Positions 55,901-63,030 of a stretch of DNA of 64,000 nucleotides are shown here, piece by piece. This stretch comes from Pseudomonas brassicacearum (GTDB lineage: Bacteria; Pseudomonadota; Gammaproteobacteria; Pseudomonadales; Pseudomonadaceae), in the NCBI RefSeq assembly GCF_003732225.1, contig NZ_MOBJ01000007.1:329408-393407 (forward strand), read 5' to 3'. The position numbers and the translations under genes were made by a program. The notes under the pieces are model-generated. The model saw only the letters and a list, made by a program, of their open reading frames with translations, ran no database searches and was not told where the DNA came from. Every line of letters begins with the position of its first letter. Position 1 is the first letter of the stretch.

Positions 55901-55997
55901 GCAGTTTGCTCCAGGCCTGGAAGCCCAGCAGCACAATCAGCAGGCTGACGACAGTGGCGAGCACCGGGCGGCGGATGAACGGATCGGTAAAAGCCAT
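52971..55997 (-). CDS. mexW: RND efflux transporter, MexW-like
   Basis: A 1008-residue inner-membrane RND pump of the HAE1 drug-export type. It has an N-terminal FIRRPVLATVVSLLIVLLG helix, two large periplasmic loops and twelve helices; the proton-relay DD motif is in LAIGLVVDDAIVVVENI near 405 and conserved GLVTLIGLISKHGIL near 930. It is exported as a trimer and takes drugs from periplasm and membrane. The operon order MFP then RND near colRS and groESL matches mexVW of P. aeruginosa, which has no outer-membrane gene and uses OprM; I use the symbol by synteny and similarity, with moderate confidence. Confidence 0.85.
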   Translation of the reverse strand: MAFTDPFIRRPVLATVVSLLIVLLGFQAWSKLPLRQYPQMENALITVTTAYPGANAETIQGYITQPLQQSLASAEGIDYMTSVSRQNFSVISIYARIGSNSDRLFTELLAKANEVKNKLPKDAEDPVLSKEAAGASALMYMSFFSEELNNPQITDYLSRVIQPKLATLPGMAEAAILGNQVFAMRLWLDPVKLAGFGLSASDVTNAVRQYNFLSAAGEVKGEYVVTSINANTDLKTAEAFAAIPLKVDGDSRVLLSDVARVEMGAENYNTVSSFGGTPSVYIGIKATPAANPLDVIKEVRKLMPELESQLPPTLKAEIAYDATLFIQASINEVVKTLFEAVLIVIVVVFLFLGALRSVLIPVVTIPLSMIGVMFFMQLMGYSINLLTLLAMVLAIGLVVDDAIVVVENIHRHIEEGKTPLDAALEGAQEIAMPVVSMTITLAAVYAPIGFLTGLTGALFKEFALTLAGAVVISGIVALTLSPMMCALLLRHDENPSGLAHRLDLIFEGLKRRYQNLLHGTLNTRPVVLVFAVIVLCLIPVLLKFTKSELAPDEDQGIIFMMANAPQPANLDYLNTYTDEFLAIFKAFPEYYSSFQINGFNGVQSGIGGFLLKPWNERKRTQMQLLPIVQSKLSSITGLQIFGFNLPSLPGTGEGLPFQFVINTANDYASLLEVVNRVKKRALESGKFAFADIDLAFDKPEVVVDIDRAKAAQMGVSMEDLGVTLATLLAEAEINRFTIEGRSYKVIAQVERPYRDNPDWLSNYYVKNTKGELLPLSTLITVSDRARPRQLNQFQQLNSAILSGVSTVSMGEAIDTVRQIAQEEAPPGYAFDYGGTSRQYVQEGSALWVTFALALAIIFLVLAAQFESFRDPLVILVTVPLSICGALIPLFLGWSSMNIYTQVGLVTLIGLISKHGILIVQFANQLRKDKGLTPREAVEEAAAIRLRPVLMTTAAMVFGMVPLIIATGAGAVSRYDIGMVIATGMSIGTLFTLFVLPCIYTLLAKPDKN

Positions 55998-56012
55998 GAG
56001 GGATTTCCTTGA

Positions 56013-57164
56013 TCAGTTCGTGCGCGGTGGGCTGGTCTGTTCGGCTGGCAGATTCTTGTCGGGGCTGACGACAATGTGTGTGCCGTTGTCGAGTTTGATC
56101 TGGCCGGCGCTGACCACTTGTTCGCCGTTCTGCAGTCCTTTGTTGATCAGCACCATGCCGTCGCGACGCTCGCCGGTTTCGATGAAGCGCCGCTCGGCGA
56201 TCAGGACCGGCTGGCCCTTGTCGTCTTTCTCGACGTTGCCGTCCGCGTCCTTCTTCTGGGCGACCACGTAGAGCGAGTTGCCATAGAGGGTGTAGGTGAT
56301 CGCGCTTTCCGGTACCACGATTTTCGGTTGTGGGTCCGGCAGCATGACCAGCAGGCTGGCGAACATGCCTGGCAGCAGTTTGCCGTCCGGGTTGGCGAGG
56401 GTGGCGCGCACCAGTATGTTGCGCGTGCTGTTTTCGACTTTGGGGTTGATCGCGCTGATGACACCGGGAAAGTTTTGCGTCGGGTAGGCCGAGACTGTGA
56501 CCTGTACCGGTTGGCCGATAGCGATTTTCGGTACCGATTGTTCCGGTACGTAGAAGTCGACGTACAGGCTGCTCAGGTCCTGGAGTGTGGCGATGACAGT
56601 GCCGCTGGGCAGGAAGTCGCCGACGTCCACCTGACGAATGCCGATGGTGCCGCTGAAAGGCGCGACGATGTGTTTCTTCGCCAGTGCCGCCTTGAGCTGA
56701 TTGACCGTGGCCTTGCTCTTTGCGAGCACCGCGGTGAGCCGATCGAATTCACCCTTGGAGATGGCCCGACTACCGACCAGTTGGCTGCCACGGCCGTAAT
56801 CCAGTTGCGCCAGGCCAAGGTCGGCCTGGGCGGTTTCCAGCAGGGCACTTTCGACGGCACTGTCGAGCTGCACGAGCGGCTGGCCGGCCTTGACCTTTTG
56901 CCCTGACTCGAACTGCACGTCCTTGACCGTGCCGGCGATCTCCAGACTCAGGTTGACCCCTTGCAGCGCCTTGAGGGTCCCGACCGTGGGCAAGCGCGAT
57001 TGCCAGGGCCGTTCGGTGGCCGTGGCCACGGCAACGCTCACCGCTGGTCTTGGGACCGCGAAGGTCTGGATCATCTTGTAGATGGAGAAGGCTTTGTAGC
57101 CTCCCAGCATCAGGATGATCAACAGGACAACACCCAACATGATCAGCATGCGGCGACGCAGCAT
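56013..57164 (-). CDS. mexV: RND membrane fusion protein, MexV-like
   Basis: A 383-residue periplasmic adaptor. An N-terminal hydrophobic segment (8-28) anchors it, then lipoyl-like SLEIAGTVKDVQFESGQKVKAG (about 73-94), a helical hairpin and a second lipoyl half APFSGTIGIRQVDVGDFLPSG (about 168-188), and beta-barrel domains. It has no lipobox. A ribosome site AAGGAA is seen before the ATG at 57164. It is 15 bases upstream of the pump gene and would bridge it to an outer-membrane channel encoded elsewhere. Confidence 0.85.
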   Translation of the reverse strand: MLRRRMLIMLGVVLLIILMLGGYKAFSIYKMIQTFAVPRPAVSVAVATATERPWQSRLPTVGTLKALQGVNLSLEIAGTVKDVQFESGQKVKAGQPLVQLDSAVESALLETAQADLGLAQLDYGRGSQLVGSRAISKGEFDRLTAVLAKSKATVNQLKAALAKKHIVAPFSGTIGIRQVDVGDFLPSGTVIATLQDLSSLYVDFYVPEQSVPKIAIGQPVQVTVSAYPTQNFPGVISAINPKVENSTRNILVRATLANPDGKLLPGMFASLLVMLPDPQPKIVVPESAITYTLYGNSLYVVAQKKDADGNVEKDDKGQPVLIAERRFIETGERRDGMVLINKGLQNGEQVVSAGQIKLDNGTHIVVSPDKNLPAEQTSPPRTN

Positions 57165-57263
57165 ATTCCACTTCCTTGGAAAAAATCTGGTCAGACAGGC
57201 CGAACATTACTCCGTGTGTGTCGGTGATTCCAGACAGCATTTTTTCGACGATCACGCCTGGTG

Positions 57264-57295
57264 CGTAGGAGCTGCCGAAGGCTGCGATCTTTTGA
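57264..57295 (+). repeat. Single REP, family C
   Basis: GTAGGAGCTGCCGAAGGCTG followed by CGATCTTTTGATTTT; in the 305-bp gap between mexV-like and DUF1513 genes. Confidence 0.75.
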
Positions 57296-57351
57296 TTTTG
57301 CCCTTTATGTAAATCCTGCTGCCACGGTTAGCCTGCCACACCGCGGCGTAT

Positions 57352-57399
57352 GATTTTACGACTGCTGCGCAGCCGAACGCAGGCTGCGCCAGTTGCTAC
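57352..57399. repeat. Single REP, family A
   Basis: GATTTTACGACTGCTGCGCA through GCGCCAGTTGCTAC; one arm only, unlike the paired copies elsewhere. Confidence 0.75.
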
Positions 57400-57420
57400 G
57401 GGGGGGTGTATCAGACCAGA

Positions 57421-57453
57421 TTGATCGTTCCCACGCAGAGTGGGAACGATCAA
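57421..57453. repeat. Perfect inverted repeat TTGATCGTTCCCAC, repeat family D
   Basis: TTGATCGTTCCCAC at 57421-57434 is an exact inverse of GTGGGAACGATCAA at 57440-57453, five-base loop. It sits 17 bases beyond the DUF1513 stop and may end transcription or be a mobile short repeat; only one copy in the window. Confidence 0.8.
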
Positions 57454-57469
57454 TTTGGCAGCGCAGATT

Positions 57470-58567
57470 TCAGACCAGATGCAGGTGGTTATCCCAGAGC
57501 CCGGCGGGGAGTTCGAGGGGTTTGGCCAGCAGCGGTGTCTGGCGACAATCATAGAAACGGCAACGCCCTTGCCCCGAGGTCACGACAAAACCATCGGCCA
57601 CTGCACCGACACCGGCGCAGTCGGGCAACGGTGCATCGAGGCGCACTTCACCGCTGTCCATGTCCCAGATGAAAAAGCGGTTGCCGCGCGGTGCGGTGAG
57701 TGCCACCAGACGCAAGTCACTGTGCACCGCGACGCTCGCGGTGTAGTGCCCCATGGCCTGCAACTGGTGCTCGGCGACCGGGAACGCGACAAAGGGCTGA
57801 CCGGGACGCTTGATCGCCAACAGCTCGGATGATTCGTGCGCGGCCCCCATGAACTGCTGGCCGGTGACAATGGTGCCATCGCTGGCGATCCCCATGTGAC
57901 GGACGCTGTTCATCGGCTGGGCCAGGGTTTCCTTGCTCAGCAGAGTGCCGTCACGCTGCATCAGTACCAGGCTCGGCTCCATGGCATTGAGGTTCATCTC
58001 GACCCGGCTCTCGGCTTCGGTACGAATCCCGCCGTTGGCCACCACCAGGGTTTCACCGTCGGGCATCCACGACACCTGATGCGGGCCGATACCGTGGGTG
58101 GAAATCTCACCGCTGTGCACCCACCGCTCACCCTCGAAACGGTACACCCCGAGCAGGCCGCGACCTGGGTCGGTGGTGTCGTTTTCGGTTGCATACAGCC
58201 AGTCACCGCTATTGTGAATGACCGCGTGACCGTAGAAGTGTCGGTTCGGTTGCGACACCACGGTTTGCAGCAGCGTGCCGTCACGCAGATCGACCAGATA
58301 GCTCTCGGTGCCCGGACGACGGGCGACGAACAGCGCAATCGGCAACGTCGGGTGGTTGATGATGTCGTGGCAGCGTTGGCCGACTTCGGTGGCGAACACC
58401 CGAGTGCCATCCAGCCGATAGCCGACAGCGTAATGTTTGCCGTCGCTGTCGTCGCGCGCCGAAAGCAGCAAAGGACCGTGGTCCTTTTGCTTGAACAGCT
58501 TCCAGCCGCCCAGCGTTACGGCGCCCAGCAACAAACTGCCTAAAGTCAGAGCCTGGCGTCGCAGCAT
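57470..58567 (-). CDS. DUF1513 beta-propeller-like protein, Tat-exported
   Basis: A 365-residue protein, start taken as ATG at 58567 (MLRRQALTLG) with GAGGG about nine bases upstream; an ATG at 58582 overlapping the previous stop is the alternative. The N-terminus has a twin-arginine LRRQALTLGSLLLGAV and a hydrophobic core, so Tat export is likely. The rest repeats WD40/NHL-like strands (GEISTHGIGPHQVSWMPDGE, DMDSGEVRLD). It is the last gene of an imelysin/di-haem group known to be Fur-regulated in pseudomonads; role in periplasmic iron handling is inferred. Confidence 0.83.
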   Translation of the reverse strand: MLRRQALTLGSLLLGAVTLGGWKLFKQKDHGPLLLSARDDSDGKHYAVGYRLDGTRVFATEVGQRCHDIINHPTLPIALFVARRPGTESYLVDLRDGTLLQTVVSQPNRHFYGHAVIHNSGDWLYATENDTTDPGRGLLGVYRFEGERWVHSGEISTHGIGPHQVSWMPDGETLVVANGGIRTEAESRVEMNLNAMEPSLVLMQRDGTLLSKETLAQPMNSVRHMGIASDGTIVTGQQFMGAAHESSELLAIKRPGQPFVAFPVAEHQLQAMGHYTASVAVHSDLRLVALTAPRGNRFFIWDMDSGEVRLDAPLPDCAGVGAVADGFVVTSGQGRCRFYDCRQTPLLAKPLELPAGLWDNHLHLV

Positions 58568-58581
58568 GGAGCTAACCCTCA

Positions 58582-59646
58582 TCAGTCACCGTCGTTGGCG
58601 TTGAAGCCCAGTTGGATACCCAGCGCCTTGGCCAGATCACTTTCGTGCAGGCGATGGACGACGTTGAGGCTGTCGAAGAGGTCGTTCAGTTGCTGGCGAC
58701 CGGCATCGTCGGTGAGCATTTCGGTCAGCGAGCGCTGGTTGCTTTCGAACAGTTTCAGTGACGCGGCGTAGGCGGCATCGATCTTGTCGGCCAGCGGCTT
58801 CTGTTCGGCCGGCAACAGACCACGCAGGCCCTTGTTGTCGACACCCACCCAGACAGTTCGGGCGGCAGCCAGGCTCGCTTCCATGCTTTGCAGCGACGTA
58901 TGACTGCGCCATGCGTCCGCCTGGAACGGCTGTGGAATGCCCTTGGTCTGACGACCCATCGGCGTGCCGAGTTTTTTCTTCAGGGTATCCAGTGCCGTCA
59001 CTTGCGCGCGCAGCAGATCAGCGATGGCTTCGTGAGAGTCGGCGTAACGCTGGTTCGGGAATTTGCTCAGTTGCGCGAGCATGCCGTCAGTGCTGTTCCA
59101 ACTGGTCAGAATCTCTTCGGCCAGCTGTTTCTGACGTTCGCCGATAGCGGTCAGCAGTGGGCAGTAACGGGCTTTTTGCGCGGCGTCGGCAACGTTGGTC
59201 TTGTCGTCGAACAGAATGTACTCATAGGCTGAGAGGCCCTGCACGACGACGCTGGATTTAGCCAGCGCAGCGGCGTCGATCTGCGGTTGCGCGGTGACCA
59301 GTTGCTCGACCTGACGGCCGACCAGGTTTTTCTTGTCCGGCCAGAACTGCACCTGCCAGGAGCGATTGCCCTCTGCCAGCGGACCAATCAGCAACGGTTG
59401 CAATTGTGCCCAGGCTTTTTGTGCATGGAGGAAATCGGCGCGAGCGGTCGCAAGGTCGGCCTTGCCTTCGCAGTAGGCCAGCGCACTGACGGCCAATTGG
59501 CGGTCAGCTTCAACCCAGCGGCTGTAGGTCGGCAGGATCACTTGCTTGGCGATGGCTGCCGACGTGACGGCTTGAGGATCCTGGGGCGAACAGGCGCCCA
59601 GGGCGAGTGCGGCAAGGCTGGTGAACAACAGCTTGGGGCGGAACAT
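58582..59646 (-). CDS. Imelysin-family lipoprotein with altered metal motif
   Basis: A 354-residue protein with a lipobox LGAC (Cys19), so a periplasmic-facing lipoprotein. It has the imelysin (peptidase M75/EfeO-like) all-helix pattern. The family's GxHxxE motif is GLSAYE at 137-142 in this copy, so the metal-binding histidine is a serine. The following DUF1513 gene overlaps it by one base (TGATG if the longer start is used). Together with its paralogue at 61400 and the di-haem protein it likely handles iron in the periplasm. Confidence 0.83.
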   Translation of the reverse strand: MFRPKLLFTSLAALALGACSPQDPQAVTSAAIAKQVILPTYSRWVEADRQLAVSALAYCEGKADLATARADFLHAQKAWAQLQPLLIGPLAEGNRSWQVQFWPDKKNLVGRQVEQLVTAQPQIDAAALAKSSVVVQGLSAYEYILFDDKTNVADAAQKARYCPLLTAIGERQKQLAEEILTSWNSTDGMLAQLSKFPNQRYADSHEAIADLLRAQVTALDTLKKKLGTPMGRQTKGIPQPFQADAWRSHTSLQSMEASLAAARTVWVGVDNKGLRGLLPAEQKPLADKIDAAYAASLKLFESNQRSLTEMLTDDAGRQQLNDLFDSLNVVHRLHESDLAKALGIQLGFNANDGD

Positions 59647-59703
59647 GTCGGGCTCCCTTTTTTATGGGCAAAAGAGTATGAGCGAAAGCTTATGGGAAAC
59701 GCA

Positions 59704-61131
59704 TTAAAGAGAATTCAAAAAGGCCAGCAATGCAGCGCGCTGCTCGGCATTGAACGCTAAAACCTGTTGCTGCGCGGCCGTCGCTTCACCGCCGTGCCAG
59801 AGCACGGCTTCGAGCAGATTGCGGGCGCGACCGTCATGCAAGAATTGAGTGTGGCCACTGACCGTCTGCGTCAGGCCAATGCCCCACAACGGCGGTGTGC
59901 GCCAGTCGCGGCCAGAGGCCTGGAATTCGCTACGGTTATCGGCCAGGCCTTCGCCCATGTCATGCAGCAACAGATCGCTGTAGGGGCGAATCACTTGATT
60001 GGCCAGTTCAGGTTCTGCGGCATTCGCGGCGGTGGTGAATTTCGGCGTGTGGCAGGACTGGCAACCGGCCTGATAGAACAGGTTTTTACCGGCCAGGACT
60101 TGCGAGCCGTTGACGTCACGGCGGGCAGGAACAGCCAGGTTACGGCTGTAGAACAGCACCAGGCGCAAGATGTTGTCGCTGACTTCCGGTTCGCCATTCG
60201 GGCCATTGCCGTTGGGCGCCTGCAGGCAGGCAGTCTGGGCCTGGGTGCAGTCATCAAAGGGTCTCAGGCTGGTCGTGAGGCCCATATCACCGGAAAACGC
60301 GTGAACGTTTTGCTGATTGAGATTCGGTTGCCCGGCTTTCCAGCCAAAACGGCCCAAAACGGTCTTTTGTTGCGCGTCATCCCAGACCCGGTTCGGACGT
60401 CCGGCGATGCCGTTCTTGTCGTTAGCCTGCGCATCGGCGTTGGCCAGGATATCCGCGTCGGAGATGGCTTCGAGCAGCCCGAGGCCGATCATTGGCGGGG
60501 CGATTCGCGCGGAAAAAAGCGTGTCGGGATGCATCGGGCCGTAGCCCAGTTGGGTGATCAGCAGCTTGGGTTTGCGCAGCTCGACTTCGGTGCCGTCCCT
60601 AAAGCGTACCGGGACCGGGTCGTAGTCGACGCGAACCTTGCCTTCGGGGGCGACGCCGGGCACGGCCATGTCCTGAAGTTGCCCGCCGTAGACCGGCTCA
60701 GGCACCACACCCATTTGCTCGATGACCTTGGCATAGGCCGGATCGTTGGGGATCGACAGACGCACCAGCATCGACACGGCGTTATCGGAATCGGCCGTCG
60801 GTGGATGACCGCGCCCGTCCTTGATATGGCAGTTCTGGCAGGCGTTGGTGTTGAACAGCGGGCCAAGGCCATCGCGGGCAGTGGTGGTCGACGGGGCGAT
60901 CACCCAAGGGCTGCGGAAGAAACTGTTGCCGACGCTAAAGTCCAGCCGACGGGTCGGCGAGAGGTTGGCTGAAGGCAGGGAAAATGCGTTCCGGTCGGTT
61001 TTTCTGACGGTCGCCGCGCCGCCGGAGCGAGCTTCACCGGGTTCGGCCTTGGTAAAGCGCGGGGCGTCATCGCAGGCACTCAGGCCCAGGGCCAGAATCA
61101 GTGCAGACAAGCGAAGAGGCAGCGAGGGCAT
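59704..61131 (-). CDS. Di-haem c-type cytochrome, DUF1111 thiol-oxidoreductase-like lipoprotein
   Basis: A 475-residue lipoprotein with lipobox LSAC (Cys20). Two haem c motifs are visible, CQNCH near residue 110 and CQSCH near 365, in the pattern of the DUF1111 family related to MauG/cytochrome c peroxidases. The start at 61131 (MPSLPLRL) has AGGA about eight bases upstream and gives a correct signal peptide. It probably oxidises or reduces iron or proteins in the periplasm, beside two imelysin paralogues, one upstream and one downstream. Confidence 0.85.
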   Translation of the reverse strand: MPSLPLRLSALILALGLSACDDAPRFTKAEPGEARSGGAATVRKTDRNAFSLPSANLSPTRRLDFSVGNSFFRSPWVIAPSTTTARDGLGPLFNTNACQNCHIKDGRGHPPTADSDNAVSMLVRLSIPNDPAYAKVIEQMGVVPEPVYGGQLQDMAVPGVAPEGKVRVDYDPVPVRFRDGTEVELRKPKLLITQLGYGPMHPDTLFSARIAPPMIGLGLLEAISDADILANADAQANDKNGIAGRPNRVWDDAQQKTVLGRFGWKAGQPNLNQQNVHAFSGDMGLTTSLRPFDDCTQAQTACLQAPNGNGPNGEPEVSDNILRLVLFYSRNLAVPARRDVNGSQVLAGKNLFYQAGCQSCHTPKFTTAANAAEPELANQVIRPYSDLLLHDMGEGLADNRSEFQASGRDWRTPPLWGIGLTQTVSGHTQFLHDGRARNLLEAVLWHGGEATAAQQQVLAFNAEQRAALLAFLNSL

Positions 61132-61237
61132 CAGACATCCTGAAAGACGAGCAAAACAAGGGCGCAAAGTCTAACAGGGCAGGGGAGTTTGAATAAGAGG
61201 AATTATCGTTTGCTCTCACAGGTTGACCGCGATTCCC

Positions 61238-61327
61238 TGCGGGAGCGAGCTTGCTCGCGATAGCGGTCGTACATTCAAAATCAATGTTGGCAATGATGGC
61301 CCCATCGCGAGCAAGCTCGCTCCCACA
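61238..61327. repeat. REPIN, family B, between imelysin and di-haem genes
   Basis: Inverted arms with GGGAGCGAGCTTGCTCGCGA and its complement. It separates the icmP-like gene from the three genes below it. Confidence 0.88.
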
Positions 61328-61348
61328 GGAATTGCATTCAGGCGGGTA

Positions 61349-61377
61349 TAAAAAAGGCGACCCGGAGGTCGCCTTTG
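61349..61377 (-). terminator. Terminator of the icmP-like gene
   Basis: AAAGGCGACC pairs with GGTCGCCTTT, T-run on the minus strand, 23 bases after the stop. Confidence 0.88.
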
Positions 61378-61399
61378 TCATTCGCTCGGTCAGCGTTGA

Positions 61400-62740
61400 T
61401 CAGAACTCGTGATCGGCGTTATCCGGGTTCAGGTCACTGATGCCCAGTTTGCCGGCGGCCTGTTCGATCGAGGTGGTCTGCTTGACCAGCGCCGCAATGG
61501 CATCACGGACAATCTGGTTGCCCGCGGTGTTGCCGGCAGCGATCAGTTGGTCGTAGTGCTCACCCTTGTTGGCGTGATCAACCATGACCTGGATCTTGGC
61601 TTCGGTGGCGGCCAGGTCAGCCTTGAGTGCAGCGTCGGCAGCCGGGTCGGCCTTGGCCACCAACGAGGACAGGCTGGCACCGGTCATCTTGGTGCCGTCT
61701 GTACGGGTGTATTCGCCCAGGTACACGTTACGAATGCCCTTGGCATCGTAGAAGTGCGAGTTGTGGGTGTTGTCGCTGAAGCAGTCCTGCTCGTCTTCAG
61801 GGGAGTTGGCTTCCAGGGAAACCTTCATGCGCTCGCCCGCCAGTTCGCCCAGCGAGAGGCTGCCCATGCCGAAGAACATTTTGCGCAGACCGCTTTCAGC
61901 CGGTTCTTCTTCCAGTTCGGCGCGGTAGTTATCGGGCACGTTCGGCTTCCAGTTGCCGACCATTTCTTCCAGGTCGCTGACCAGCAACTGGGTCACGGCT
62001 TTCAGGTAAGCGCGACGACGATCGTTGTGGCCACCGGTAGCGCCGGCGCCTTCCAGATAGTCCGAAGCCGGGCGGTTGCCGGCACCAGGGCCGGTGCCGT
62101 TCAGGTCTTGACCCCAGAGCAGGAATTCGATGGCGTGGTAACCCGTCGCGACGTTCGCTTCGGAACCGCCCAGCTCGTTCAGGCTGGCAAGTTTTTCCGG
62201 AGTGATGTCGGTCACGTCGATCTTGTCTTCGCCAATCTGGATGATCGGATTGGCGATGATGTTGGCGTTGGCGCCCGGGTTACCCAGTGCGTGCTCGTAG
62301 CTCTTGTCGACGTAGTCGATCAGGCCTTCGTCGAGCGGCCAGGCGTTAACCTGACCTTCCCAATCATCAATGATGGTGTTGCCGAAGCGGAACACTTCAC
62401 TCTGCAGGTACGGTACGCGCGCGGCGACCCAGGCTGCACGAGCAGCTTTCAGGGTTTCGGCATTCGGCTTGGCGAGGAAGGCGTCGATGGCGGTTTGCAG
62501 GGTTTTCGCGGTGGATTCGGCATCGCTGAAGACCGCAAAAACCATGTCGGCGTAGTGCGCGACAACGGCTTTGGCTGCGGCCTCATCGACTTTGCCAGCG
62601 TCAGCAGGCGCAGCAGGTGCTGCGGTGCTGGCGGCCGGAGTAGGCGCTTGAGGAGCCGCCTTGTCTTTGCCTTCGCCGCAACCGGCGAGGGAAATAGCGA
62701 TGGCCAGCAAACTGGCGGTAGCCAGAGGCATACGAATCAT
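61400..62740 (-). CDS. icmP: Imelysin-family lipoprotein (IcmP/IrpA-like) with intact GxHxxE motif
   Basis: A 446-residue lipoprotein, lipobox LAGC (Cys21), then an Ala/Pro-rich linker to about 50. It has the two-domain imelysin form, the first domain keeping GYHAIE at 200-205, the metal motif of peptidase M75. P. aeruginosa IcmP was described as an insulin-cleaving metalloproteinase of the outer membrane; related IrpA proteins are iron-regulated. Start at 62740 (MIRMPLA) has AGGA about eight bases upstream. A Fur-like site lies about 65 bases before it. Confidence 0.85.
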   Translation of the reverse strand: MIRMPLATASLLAIAISLAGCGEGKDKAAPQAPTPAASTAAPAAPADAGKVDEAAAKAVVAHYADMVFAVFSDAESTAKTLQTAIDAFLAKPNAETLKAARAAWVAARVPYLQSEVFRFGNTIIDDWEGQVNAWPLDEGLIDYVDKSYEHALGNPGANANIIANPIIQIGEDKIDVTDITPEKLASLNELGGSEANVATGYHAIEFLLWGQDLNGTGPGAGNRPASDYLEGAGATGGHNDRRRAYLKAVTQLLVSDLEEMVGNWKPNVPDNYRAELEEEPAESGLRKMFFGMGSLSLGELAGERMKVSLEANSPEDEQDCFSDNTHNSHFYDAKGIRNVYLGEYTRTDGTKMTGASLSSLVAKADPAADAALKADLAATEAKIQVMVDHANKGEHYDQLIAAGNTAGNQIVRDAIAALVKQTTSIEQAAGKLGISDLNPDNADHEF

Positions 62741-62803
62741 GGCGAACATCCTGCTTCGGTAAATAATGGACAGGCGCGGGGGTGCGCAAAACTGCGACAT
62801 AAT

Positions 62804-62818
62804 GCAAATCTTTCGCAT
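62804..62818. promoter_or_regulatory. Fur-like box upstream of icmP-like gene
   Basis: TGCAAAT-C-TTTCGCA matches nine of 14 positions of the 7-1-7 Fur consensus and sits inside a perfect inverted repeat CATAATGC/GCATTATG at 62799-62823. Confidence 0.55.
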
Positions 62819-62885
62819 TATGTGTAAAGGGCCGCGATTGGAAATATGTCTTGTTTACGGGAGGGGGGCGCCTGTACATGACCTT

Positions 62886-63016
62886 GTAGCAGCTGGCGCA
62901 GCCTGCGTTCGGCTGCGCAGCAGTCGTGAAACCAGGCAATGCGTTGTGTCAGGCTAATCGCGGCGTCAGGATTTACGGCTGCTTCGCAGCCGAACGCAGG
63001 CTGCGCCAGCTGCTAC
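62886..63016. repeat. REP doublet, family A, between icmP-like and EAL genes
   Basis: GTAGCAGCTGGCGCAGCCTG and inverted GCGCCAGCTGCTAC around about 55 bases. Confidence 0.87.
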
Positions 63017-63030
63017 GGGACAGAGTCAGG

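Noticed and set aside
54525..56012. A 495-codon plus-strand frame over the mexW-like gene
   Set aside because: Sequence is His/Gln/Arg-rich low complexity and opposite to a full-length RND pump.
57421..57453. Possible insertion-sequence end or attachment site at the perfect inverted repeat
   Set aside because: Only one copy, no transposase, no target duplication seen; better described as a short repeat.
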